Shown here: one piece after another, positions 20,601 through 29,968 of the stretch | Numbering within the stretch: position 1 is the first letter of the stretch | How the letters are laid out: every line of letters starts with the position of its first letter | NCBI GenBank assembly: GCA_043228905.1 | Contig: JBHGNT010000007.1 | Span: 17,918,001 to 17,982,000 of the forward strand | Direction: 5' to 3' | DNA from: Azolla caroliniana | Lineage: Eukaryota > Polypodiophyta | DNA length: 64,000 bases | Notes under the pieces: generated by a model | Databases searched by the model: none | What the model saw: only the letters and a program-made list of their open reading frames with translations | Told to the model about the DNA's origin: nothing | Program-made: the position numbers and the translations under genes

Positions 20601-21264
20601 AGTGATGAGGAAGGGTACCAGCTTTTACCTTGTCAAATACATCGGCATAAAGATGATATTTTGCCGGAAGTTGTACTGAGGAGTCCTTCTTAATAGTGCT
20701 GGAAGGATGTACTGATATTGCAAATAGGAACATTGCCTCCTTGTGTCCTTCTTCGCGTAATTGATGGAGTGAAATGGTCGAAACTCGGTGAGTAGATTCT
20801 TGGGGTGGTCGATAGCAGACTTCTCTTGTTCTCCAATCTATGGCTAGATTATGTAATTCAAACCAAGGTAATCCTAGGACAATGGGATGCTCTGGACTAC
20901 TAATTATATTAAATGATATTACACACACAAAACTACCTAGGACAACTTGAATGGGTTCTGATTCTTCTACAATATTCCCAGAAGCAATGGGACAACCATC
21001 AATGATTATTACAGATGCGGGACAAGGAAGTTTTCTTAGGGATATCTGAGAAGCTTGGGCAAAATTTCGATCCATGAAACAGGAATTAGCTCCAGAATCT
21101 AAGAGTGCTAGGACGGGTACTGGGGGAGTACTTTTAGTACTAACAATGACTTGGGCTAGGAACACATTGCTAACTTGCTTGGAAGGAATGGAACCACTAA
21201 TGGGTTGTACAGATCTAGGGCTGCTGTCCAACCAAACGGCTCCTATTTTGGCTAGACTCAATCG
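17679..21264 (-). pseudogene. Gypsy-2 pol: protease to chromodomain, broken
   Basis: 21261-19240 is open for 673 codons: protease with an intact DSGANSCFMD (active-site codons near 21088-21099), RT with YLDD (20092-20103), RNase H (MEADASDFALGS). It then loses the ADALSR motif to a small rearrangement and stops. An integrase zinc motif (GHFGSTKTF ... CDACC) is near 18850-18990, the D,D,E core at 18314-18844 (CLDFITDLP, SDRGPQF, GRAERTNQ) and the chromodomain (RNKLYYLVDWIGYSSSERT) at 17790-17870. The polypurine tract (AAGGGGGAGATAG in element orientation) is at 17679-17692. Confidence 0.88.
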
Positions 21265-21270
21265 TTTAAC
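21264..21270 (-). promoter_or_regulatory. Putative -1 frameshift site of Gypsy-2
   Basis: The plus strand GTTTAAC reads GTTAAAC on the minus strand, in the gag phase as G TTA AAC, one codon before the gag stop TGA. The pol frame continues as RLSLAKIGAVWLD, matching RVSPAKIGAIWLD in Gypsy-1. Confidence 0.7.
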
Positions 21271-21279
21271 TCTTCATCT

Positions 21280-22525
21280 AATTGACTAAGGATTTCAAAT
21301 TTGTTTGAGATACTTGGGCTATTAGTACTATGAATACTATCAGACACTCTATTAGTACTATTAATACTATCAGACACTCCGAAGGGAAGAATTGACTCGG
21401 GTTTAGTACAGGCGACGATTTGATTTACCTGTCTTCTTGGCCTATGGGGACAATTGATGGCGATATGCCCTGGTCCACCGCAATAAAGGCATAATCAATT
21501 GGCACGTCATTGTTGATTTTCTTCTTCCGATAACGGGCCGCGTCGACGCATGGTATCGATCTCCATCGGTGTCGGAATATTGGCTTGAGGTACATCGCGT
21601 GCAAACGGTTTAGCCGTGACTGAGGCATATGTGGGTTCCGGCCGAGAGCGTGGTATTTGTAACTGACGCTCCGAACGCCGTTTGAAAAGGCAGTTGTTGC
21701 ATCGGACCGCTCGACTGATTGCCTCGCCTCCATATGTGGGTTCCGGCCGAGAGCGTGGTATTTGTAACTGACGCTCCGAACGCCGTTTGAAAAGGCGGTT
21801 GTTGCATCGGACCGCTCGACTGATTGCCTCGCCTCCGTAAGAGACTTTGGTTCTTCGGGGAAGGTTAAAAGCAGATCTTTGACATCATTGTGCAAGCCGT
21901 AGCGAAACTGCTCCATGAGGGCCTGATCATCCCAAGGAATATCTGAGGCTAGTAGATGGAAATCCACCGTGTAGGCAGAGGCTGGACGATCGCCTTGACG
22001 CAATCTTCGGATCTTGTTGATCGCCGTCCTGATGCTCTCGGTATCTCCAAAGCAGGCTTTAAACTCACCAATAAAATCTTCAAAGTTATTAAGCAAGGGG
22101 GATTGTTTTTCTAGAAGCGGAGCGAACCATGCCAAGGCTGAGCCGCTAAGTAACGTGCCTATTAGGCCGACTCGAGATGCATCAGTGGGATATCGGGAAG
22201 GATGCATCTGGATGACTAAGCGTACCTGATTAAGGAATCCCCGGAATTGCGATCGCGTTCCATCAAATTTCACAGAAAGTCCAATCTTGGGCTCTTTATG
22301 AAATCCTTGGGGACTTGATCCTTGTTGTTGCAACGCTGCTTCGAGTTGTTGTACCTGTAATGCTAACTCCCCATGTTGTTGTTGCGTTTGTTGTTTTTCA
22401 AGAGCGATTTGTTGCAGATCCCCTATCAACCGTTGGTTTTCTTGTTCGAGGGCAACAAACTTTTCTTTTAGGCACTGTAACTCGGAGAAAACGGATTGAT
22501 ATTCTTGGGCGCTAACAGTAGCCAT
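21280..22525 (-). pseudogene. Gypsy-2 gag
   Basis: From the start at 22525: an N-terminal Gln-rich coiled coil (about residues 15-70), then KFDGTRSQFRGFLNQVRLV and LAWFAPLLEKQSPLLNNFEDF, the same capsid-like domain as Gypsy-1. After SLTEA a small insertion shifts the frame, and a 105-bp in-phase duplication (21626-21835) follows. The zinc knuckle CLYCGGPGHIAINC is readable near 21450-21495 in the original frame, preceded by a TGA. It ends at the slippery site. Confidence 0.82.
21626..21835 (-). repeat. 105-bp tandem duplication in Gypsy-2 gag
   Basis: CATATGTGGGTTCCGG... starts at 21626 and again at 21731; the two 105-bp copies differ by one base (AGGCAG/AGGCGG). It repeats 35 codons of the linker between capsid and zinc knuckle. 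Confidence 0.92.
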
Positions 22526-22583
22526 AGTATAGGGAAAAGGGTAGGAGGATGAGGGAGAACGACAAGTAGGCTGGAGGAAAGGG

Positions 22584-22820
22584 AAAATTGGTTCAAACTG
22601 TCAGGAATAGTACTAAAGCAGAGATGGAATTAGTACTAAGAAGAACAACACTATTAGTACTAAGAGGACGGGACTGCGTAAGATTCTTGAGAGAGAGGAA
22701 GTGAGAAGAGGAGAGAGAGAGAGAGAGAGAGGATGATGACAACAACTCTTATATTATATGAAAGATAAGTACAAATCGGCTAAGAGGCTTAAGACTGGTG
22801 TTGAACCAATTTGGTTCAAC
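22584..22820 (-). promoter_or_regulatory. Self-complementary primer pair of Gypsy-2
   Basis: On the minus strand the sequence right after the 5' LTR is GTTTGAACCAATTTT (22598-22584). AAATTGGTTCAA (plus-strand complement at 22801-22812), just after the predicted RNA start, is its 12-nt perfect reverse complement. The start region is also a local palindrome, GTTGAACCAAATTGGTTCAA. Same arrangement as Gypsy-1. Confidence 0.7.
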
Positions 22821-23029
22821 ATAATGCCTAGTGCCTTCTTTTATAGTGTTGTCAGGAGTAATCCTGAAACTTCTAGAATGTTCCAGAGAAATCTGGAATA
22901 TACATTACTTACTTATAATAAAACATGAATGAAAATAATATCCTATAGATTACAATAGATGGTGTGATGGTTAAGAGCTCGACCCATATACCATAAGGTC
23001 ATGGGTTCAAGTCTTGCCATCTCATGACA
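22599..23029 (-). repeat. Gypsy-2 5' LTR with promoter
   Basis: Read on the minus strand: TGTCATGAG; an antisense tRNA-like module (22958-23023 on the plus strand, with 5' GATGG able to pair with 3' CCATC, and B-box GGTTCAAGTC); five phased heat-shock units (22866-22888); TATAAAAG (22845-22838); a predicted RNA start near 22820; a GA/CT tract; end CCTGACA. The left LTR (17261-17678) repeats all of this, with the canonical B-box GGTTCGAGTC near 17654, and lacks about 15 bp near the tRNA-like module. Confidence 0.85.
22866..22888. promoter_or_regulatory. Five-unit heat-shock element in the Gypsy-2 LTR
   Basis: GAA ac TTC ta GAA tg TTC ca GAG: five perfectly phased units (the last GAG instead of GAA), about 20 bp upstream of the TATA box in element orientation. 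Conserved in the other LTR at 17530-17552. Longer phased arrays bind heat-shock factor more strongly; responsiveness is inferred. Confidence 0.75.
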
Positions 23030-23470
23030 ATTGTTGCTATATTTGTAAATAGGATGAAAGTCATATTAGTATAAATATGACCTAGGGCAAACACTATTTA
23101 GTGTGTGGTCGCAGATCATCGTAAGAGTAATTTGGTGTAACTGTTGTATAGAGCGTAACAGAGAGAGAGAGAGAGAGAGAGACCTTGAACAGTCTCTGTT
23201 GTAACCGCCTGTTGACGAAAATGGAAAGCACAAGGTCGTTGCCTCTGTGACTAATTACTGTAATCTTTAAATTGTGATAGTTTGAAGTCTGTGGGCTCCC
23301 ATGGTTTTTCCCCTATTACAGTTTTTCCACGCAAACATACTGTGTACTCTTTTTCAGTGTTTCGTGTATACGTGCATCTATCTCTACATTCCCATTTCTG
23401 TGATTGCAATTCTCAACGAAGTGATTGAAGACTTGGTTGTGGCCGAGCATTATTCCGCATATTCTCTTCA
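23030..23470 (+). repeat. Second part of the Copia-2 3' LTR
   Basis: After the repeated ATTGT the LTR resumes (TGCTATATTTGTAAATAGG) and continues through the TATA-type AGTATAAATATG, a GA tract (23161-23182) and the R/U5 text to ...CATATTCTCTTCA at 23470. CATTG at 23471-23475 is the right-hand target duplication of Copia-2. Confidence 0.88.
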
Positions 23471-23475
23471 CATTG

Positions 23476-24165
23476 ACGATACCTTATTAATGGCTTTTTT
23501 TACGAATTATTGCTTGATAAAACTGACATTGAAACATTATCATTCTAACAACATCTCTAAGAAGTGCTTCACTTGAATGACAAAAACTAGTAATGTTTTT
23601 AGCTAAACTTCAAGCAATTTTTTGTTGTTGTTTCTGGATTTCTGCTTTTCAAACTCTGACTGATGTCTCTCTTTCATAATCCATCTTGCAACTTGTGCAA
23701 CAACAACTTTCCAGCGCCATTCCTCATAGTCGATTTGATGTGTATATACAAGAACTACACATATTTGTAACCATATCTCCAAGATTTTTATCGTCTACTC
23801 CTCCCAAACTGCAATTGAGCATGCAATATAACCTATACCACCTAAAATCTGTAACAACAAAATGTCCATAAACAAAGTTAGAAGACATTGTTTCCTAAAA
23901 TGACGGGAACAATATACATCCAAATTATGTGATCTCCATCTTCCCTAAAAATGAGCATAGAGGTCCATATCCTTTTAAAATGCATTTGCTTCCAGAAAAT
24001 GGCATCAACATTGCCTATGAAACTTTCATACTAACCACGTAATGTATGAAAAAGTAACAACCAGAATTCAGTAATTATAACAGAAGCATCCTGAGTGGCA
24101 TTGTCAAATATTGATGTGCATCACGCCTTCCAAACTACCCACATCAAAATAGATGAAATTTTCTT
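23476..24165. other. No recognisable feature
   Basis: AT-rich sequence, probably the remains of the PPR pseudogene flank followed by LINE 3' sequence. No coding similarity seen. The bases next to the CATTG duplication continue the antisense PPR frame of 5450-5780 for about three codons before a stop. Confidence 0.4.
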
Positions 24166-26870
24166 CTAGATAATATCATCCCTAAATTGCAAACTGTCAC
24201 TTATAAAAGGTTGAACCATTTGTATATGAGGAGGAACTATGTGAAAGACTTCCACTATATCCTCCTTTTCATATAACAAGAGTTGTCCCTCTAGAATGCC
24301 CGACCTAAGCGCACCCCAAGTGACCGCACAATTAGCATGTATCAATATCAACAACCCTAATACTCTATGCCATATTTGCATAATTTTAGGACAAGACCAC
24401 AACACATGCGTAATCGATTCTATCATACATCCACAACCAAAACCACATGACTTACTATCTAAGTGTCAGAACCAAGCTCGAACCGGTAGTGCATAATGGA
24501 TCAAAAACCAACGAAAAAGGACAATCTTCCTGGGAATCTTCATACTCCATAACCACTTCCAATATTTAGATGCATCCATTAAAGAGGCCCCATTTGCCAA
24601 CCACACTTTCATAGTGGATGGCTGATGAAATTTCCTACTTACGAGCAACTTTCGTCCCAACTTCATAGAATATTGAAAAAATTTAGTATGAGACGAAGAA
24701 TTTGTATGTTTCCAAAGATAATCTGATGGATCCCAATGCAAGTCCAACAATGACTTTTTTTTAAAAACCCATAATTGGCAAAACAATATACTATCAGAAG
24801 GAGAAGGATCTAAAATCCATCTTTTACCCGATTTACCAATCACTCTCATTGGATGTTGCTATGCCGTTTGCCAAATTGATGATTCCACATCAGTCTGCCA
24901 TAATCTTCCTTCCTCGGACACATCAAAATAGTAAAAGTTTCCTTGAGATGTTGTTCCTTTTACTCCTATAATAACACCAACCAGAGTAAAATATCCAAAC
25001 CAAACATGCTCAAAAGAAGGTGACCAATTAGAGAGAAAATTCCCTAAAGATAATTGAATTTCATCAAACACAAGTCTAAAACCCCAACACATAATAGCAT
25101 CTAGCTGTGAATTATTAAGATGAAAAACATAATTTCCCCACGAGGCTACCGTGGCAACTATACCATTATCCAATGTAGCCCACTATAATCGTGATCTACT
25201 GCCAAGCAATACACCCCTTTCATCAGAAAAAATAAAATTCCAAATCAAAGGTTGTCGCAACAGTTTTTCATTCAAAGAGGGGCATCTACGAATAATAAAA
25301 AACTTAACAGCATCCCATGCTTTACAAATGCCAACCATAAAACCATCTATTAGATCATGTATCATTCTCGTCTTAAAATTTGACAAGAATCCTCATCTTA
25401 GAGATGGTTTCCAAAATCCACATCTAAAATAATCTTGTTAGAGATCGATGCGACCAACCCTTGGATCCCAGCACCTGCTGAATTTAAAAATGCTTAAAAT
25501 ACCTCCGTAACAATAAGAAATAAGAAAGGGGCTAACAGACACCCTTGGCGAATAGATCGTGACATTTGAAACCTTTGTCCTCTACCTCCTGCTACTAAGA
25601 TAGAACAATAAGCTAATCTATACAAAGCTGAGGCTCCAATAATCCAAGCTTCTAGAAACCCTAATCTTCTCATCACCTCTTCTAAAATGTCCCAATTCAC
25701 TCTATCATAGGCCTTTTCAAAATCTAACAATAAAATTACTAAGTCCTCTTTCTTTGCCATAGCTAAGGTGGACAACTCCCAAAACAAAAAAATTATTATC
25801 AAATATACTCCTATCTTGCATGAAACCTGTCTGAGAAGCATGAATAATATCAAGCAATAAAGGTTGCAAACACAATGCCAATACCTTAGCATAAATTTTG
25901 TAAACTGTATTGAGTAATGTGATCGGCCACCATGCCCTAATGTCCTCGGAGGCACCATCCCCTTTCGGGATAAGACAAATCAGCCCCTCCTTCCATTCCT
26001 CTAGCATAGCTCCCGAATAAAAAATTATCTGAAAAACACTAGTTAAATCCTTAGCTATATAATGTCCCAATACTATAAGAAAACATCTCTTATTAGTCCA
26101 TCCTCTCCCAGGCAAACCTCGGAACCCAAAGATTTTAATGCTTGCAAAACCTTAGAAGAAGAAAAAGGGCATAAAAGAGTTTGAACCATTCGATCTGTAA
26201 CATATGGCTTTGTTGTACCGAAAACTATACCCCTCATTGCCAATACATTTTGACTCACCTCATTAGAAGACAACAATTGTCCATAATACCGCGATGCCAA
26301 CTCTCACATTTCATCTGGATCTGTTGCAAGAGTACCATCATCCCTCTTTAATGCACCCATCTGAAACTTCCGCGGTCTTGGAGTAACTACATCAAAAAAT
26401 AATTTCGACATTTTGTCCCCTTTTTGAGACCATTTTGCTGCAAATGCAGAGTATTTAAAATCAACCATTTTAGATTGCATAAAAAAAACTCATCTCTTAA
26501 CTTCCGTAAGTTGTTTTCAAGATAAATTGAGTTGATATCTCTTTCTTGCAAGCATTGAATCGAGGCCAACCCTCTTCTTGCATTTACCAATTGAGAGATA
26601 AGACAAAATTTCTTATCGTTAGCCTTGCCTAAAAGCAATTTCTTAAACTGAAATAAAGCCATGAAAACCTTAGTTAACTTGTTAGGAGCAAAGACACTAG
26701 ACCAAAGGGAAGCAACACTCTCTGTAATAGAATCATCCTTCAGAATCCACTTTGGAATCTTAGCATGATCATGAAATACAGCCACTCGCAATTTCAAAGT
26801 TAGCTTTACTGGTGCATGATCCGAAAAGTTTGTACCCGGCACTATCCCTAGAGATCCACCTTGTAAAAGT
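24166..26870 (-). pseudogene. LINE-1-type retrotransposon, 5'-truncated and decayed
   Basis: Minus-strand order: the end of an endonuclease domain (FSDHAPVKLTLK, about 26815-26785), RT with SLKVLQ-like and ICLIPKGDGASEDIRAW (about 25970), QTGFMQDRSIFDNNF, then LDFEKAYDRVNWDILEE (about 25730-25680) and IRQGCLLAPFLFL (about 25530). The FADD catalytic block is not found: the sequence jumps from after the RQGC motif to the linker, so it is probably deleted. A zinc-binding RVT domain follows (24849-24466, WSMKIPRKIVLFRWFLIHYALP; 24426-24166, ITHVLWSCP). Many frameshifts. Upstream it abuts a Copia-3 LTR. Confidence 0.82.
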
Positions 26871-26879
26871 TAGCGTGTG

Positions 26880-27298
26880 AAAGGTTGACAAAACCGGTTT
26901 AGCCAGGTAGCAACAAAGAATAGAAAACACAGGTTCAATGGAAGCTTGAGAATATTTAGCATACACGGGAGAGACAAAGAGAGAGCAGAACATAAAACTC
27001 TATTCTAAAATAATAATCCTCTGTGTACATAGAATGTGCTCAGAGAGCACTTTTATACAAGTCCATAAAGGACTGATAGGTACTTCAATGCTCATACGAG
27101 CGACTGTCACTGACTCCCAAAAATATGCCTACATACTAGGCTAGATCAATAGGCCTCTAACGGCCTACTGGTTTCAATCCGATCCGGCTCCTAGTTCGGG
27201 ATATCATCTGGACACCGATCCGGTTCTCCATTCCGAATACCAATTTGGCTCTAGTTTACTCAGCTGATCCGGATCCGGTTGAGCTTGCTCGCTGAACA
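26880..27298 (-). repeat. Copia-3 3' LTR
   Basis: On the minus strand it begins TGTTCAGCGAGCAAGC directly after a GAGGGGGAG polypurine tract. It contains TATAAAAGTGCTCTCTGAGCACA (27062-27040) and ends near 26880. It matches the plus-strand fragment at 5160-5440. Confidence 0.7.
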
Positions 27299-28170
27299 CT
27301 CCCCCTCAAGCTCAACTTGAGGTCGGATCGTGGTGTCAGTTTCTGTGGTAGCCAGTTCTTCCGTCCAACTCCTTTTGGCGTCCTCCCGCCTTGCTCATGC
27401 TCCTCGTCCGGTTCAGTTCTGCTTCCCACGACCCGTCCGGTTCTGCGTACCTCGACCTCCCCGGTCGGCTTGTCTACTCATCAAGCCCATTTCAGCTCCT
27501 TCGTTGCTATGACTCTGGCACTTGTCAACCCATCGGTTCCTCCGTGTCAGTGTCGACTTCCGCTGCTTTCTTGTCTGCTTGACCTTTAGTTGATCCGGCT
27601 CTTCTGAATCCAACTATTGAACCGAATCAGCTTCCTCCGATTCGTTCCAACTCTTGTCTGAGTTGGTAGTCTCCAACTCGTCTTCTGTTTTTAGGCCCTT
27701 CACCACATTGAACCACGTCCGGGTCTTGGCCTTCTTCCGATTGGCTCTGTCCTTCTTGACTCTGTTGCCGTTGCCGCTTGTTCCGACTTGTTCGGATGTG
27801 CCGACTCCTTTGGTCGGCTCGGCCTCCTTTTTCTACTCATCTCCCCCCTTGGTTCTTTCTTCCTCTGTGGCTCCTTGTCTTGTGCCATCTGTTCCCATTC
27901 CTGTTCTCCCCCTCAAGTGCGGCACATCGAGACGTTGAACGTTGAGCATCTCCGGAAAATGCTGCAACTTGTCTTATTCGAGCGGCTTGGTGAAGATGTC
28001 GGCAACCTACCGATCCGTGTGAACATACCAAAGTTCAACTTCACCGCTCAAGACCCGGTCACGAACAAAGTGATAATGCACTTCTATATGCTTTGTCCGA
28101 GCATGGAATACGGGGTTCTTGGCGAGCTGTATGCTGCTTACGTTGTCACAATAAATTAGGATTGGGGTCG
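27299..28170 (-). pseudogene. Copia-3 3' end: RNase H tail and 3' non-coding region
   Basis: Minus strand from about 28160: the Copia RNase H C-terminus (YCDNVSSIQLAKNPVFHART, then KHIEVHYHFVRDRVLSGEV and ADIFTKPLE) with in-frame TAG stops, ending near 27930. It is followed by about 600 bp of CT/GA-biased non-coding sequence and the polypurine tract GCTTGAGGGGGAG at about 27299-27312. The rest of the element is missing: at about 28175 the sequence switches to Gypsy-3. Confidence 0.78.
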
Positions 28171-28174
28171 GCAC

Positions 28175-29503
28175 CTAGGTCAAAGAAGCTGATAAAGTAA
28201 AAGGGAAGTCAGGCCCATCTTTCAAGCTTGCTTCAGACATAGAAGCAACGACGGATATAAAATAGGTACTAGAAACAAGAATATTAAATAGTAAGGTAGA
28301 ATTTACTTTAAGAGAAGTGTTGAGTATAGCAAAGAAAGAATTTCACGAAGTTATCATAGATATTATTAGAAGAAAGAGACAGGTGACGGAGGAAATTACG
28401 GGAGGGTGTGCAACAACACTCTAAGATTTGTATGGTGGCACCATCAATTCTGCAAGTGTAAAAAATAGAAATGATGTTGGGGTTCATGACGGGGATAGAA
28501 GTCACTATACAAGGAACCATTGGGCTCAAGCAACAACGAAGGTGCCTGCAAAAATTGGGGAGCAACAAATTCCATGCATTGCTTTGATCGATCATGGATC
28601 ATATATTAACACGATGTCGTCGGAATTTTACGCTCAAGGACAGTGACCGATCGACAAGAATCATGGGTGGAAGATAAGAGCTGCCACAGAGACTACGGGT
28701 GACCTATTCGGAGCATACCCCAATGTGAAGATAACAATTGGAAATGTGTCAGTGAATCAAAATTTCTTTGTGCAGGATCGATCAACCTACCCCGTCATCC
28801 TGGGTCAACCATACATCACCATGGTAAGGATGGAAACAAAGGTGATTGATGATGGTTCGGCTTTTGCGAGGATTAAGAGTCAAGATGGAAGAAAGACAGT
28901 CCAATTCTTAACCATGAGGCCCAACCACAAAAGAAATAAAGAATGCTTGAGGGAACATCCAATTCAAGAGTTGGATGAAGAATTTTCCCAGGATTTTTAG
29001 ATAGGGCTTTTACATGTGGGGGTTGTGATAGCCCAGATATGAAAGAAAACCCCATAAATAATAATGTAAAAAAAGATATTCCTTGCACAATCTCATCTAG
29101 TGGTGTTACTTTTATACTAAAAGTAGAGAATAATAAAATACAAAAGGTGTTCGAGTACTTTAAGTATTCTGGATTAATAGATGATTATGAAGAAATTCAG
29201 GATATGTTTGAAGAATTAAGTTTTGAAGATACAATAACTCATCTGGAAGCAATGGAGGACGACAACGAAATCCAAGTTCCTCTCCGTTCGATCAAGATGT
29301 ACAAAGTCATTGAAGAAGTTGCTCGAAAGGATCATGAGGCACATGTCCTGACAAAGTATGAGACAGTGGAGAAGAAGGTTCTTCCTATTGTTGCTCCACT
29401 TCCAAGGGATAGTGAAAGGGCAATCAAAGAAGCAGCCACAGAGACCCACGAAAGGTGGGACATGTGTTTACTCTAGAAACAATGCAAGGGATGAAAATAG
29501 GAG
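28175..29503 (+). pseudogene. Gypsy-3, 5' portion: gag end and aspartic protease
   Basis: The plus frame from about 28207 reads FKLASDIEATTDIK, a stop, then EFTLREVLSIAKKEFHEVII, which resembles the conserved region upstream of protease in a Ty3/Gypsy lineage I associate with fungal and some plant genomes (DUF4100-type). After stops and a frameshift comes the protease-like IALIDHGSYINTMS (about 28580), with DHG in place of D-S/T-G, then FFVQDRSTYPVILGQPYIT (about 28765-28820). The linker to RT runs to HVFTLETMQGMKIGG, where a Penelope-like element is inserted. The 5' LTR is absent. Confidence 0.65.
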
Positions 29504-29968
29504 TTGTTGGTCGTATGACCTAAGCAAGGAGTGCGAGTGTATAACCTTCGGCGGTTGAATAGTTAAGTTAAACAGTGTGGTACCTAAATAATAGTATAAA
29601 AGAGAATAGTAGGAGAGGAGAAGAGAGAGAGAGAGGGAGAGAGGGAGAGAGAGAGAGAGAGAATTCAAATTTCAATTTATGTAAGAAAATGTCTTTTGGC
29701 AAACATGTTTCGCTCTATATGAGCTCATCAGTGCTACAGACCATATACAAAAATGTGAGAGGCTTATATAAGGGAAGATGAAAGAAGAGAGAAGGGGAGT
29801 GGTGGGGATGGATGAGGGGGGTTTTGAATGTGTATAAAGGAGGATGTGGGAGTTAGGGAGGTAGTGAATGTAGAGAGGGATAGCCTAATGAGTTTGATGG
29901 GAAGGGATGATTTGGGGATCTATTATATTTAGTTCTAATAGATAGGTAGCAATAGTAAGTGTGATGTT

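Larger units (their letters stand above)
17261..23029 (-). mobile_element. Gypsy-2: second chromovirus, opposite orientation, decayed
   Basis: 5769-bp element between ATTGT duplications (17256-17260, 23030-23034). LTRs: 3' at 17261-17678 (418 bp), 5' at 22599-23029 (431 bp). Same domain order and the same terminal bases (TGTCATG...CTGACA) as Gypsy-1, but only moderately similar at protein level, so a sister family. Several frameshifts and stops show it is older than Gypsy-1. It sits in the 3' LTR of Copia-2. Confidence 0.9.
5776..23475 (+). mobile_element. Copia-2 nest: one Copia element holding three younger insertions
   Basis: The outer element runs 5781-23470, flanked by CATTG at 5776-5780 and 23471-23475. 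It contains a solo LTR (6936-7582, TGAGG duplication), Gypsy-1 (11196-17008, CTGAC duplication) and Gypsy-2 (17261-23029, ATTGT duplication, inserted in the 3' LTR). Removing them leaves about 5.5 kb in normal Copia order: LTR, gag, protease, integrase, RT, RNase H, LTR. Coding regions are heavily mutated, so it is a dead copy. Confidence 0.85.

Noticed and set aside
27316-27938. Plus-strand Ser/Pro-rich open frames
   Set aside because: They are antisense to the 3' non-coding region of Copia-3, between its RNase H tail and polypurine tract.
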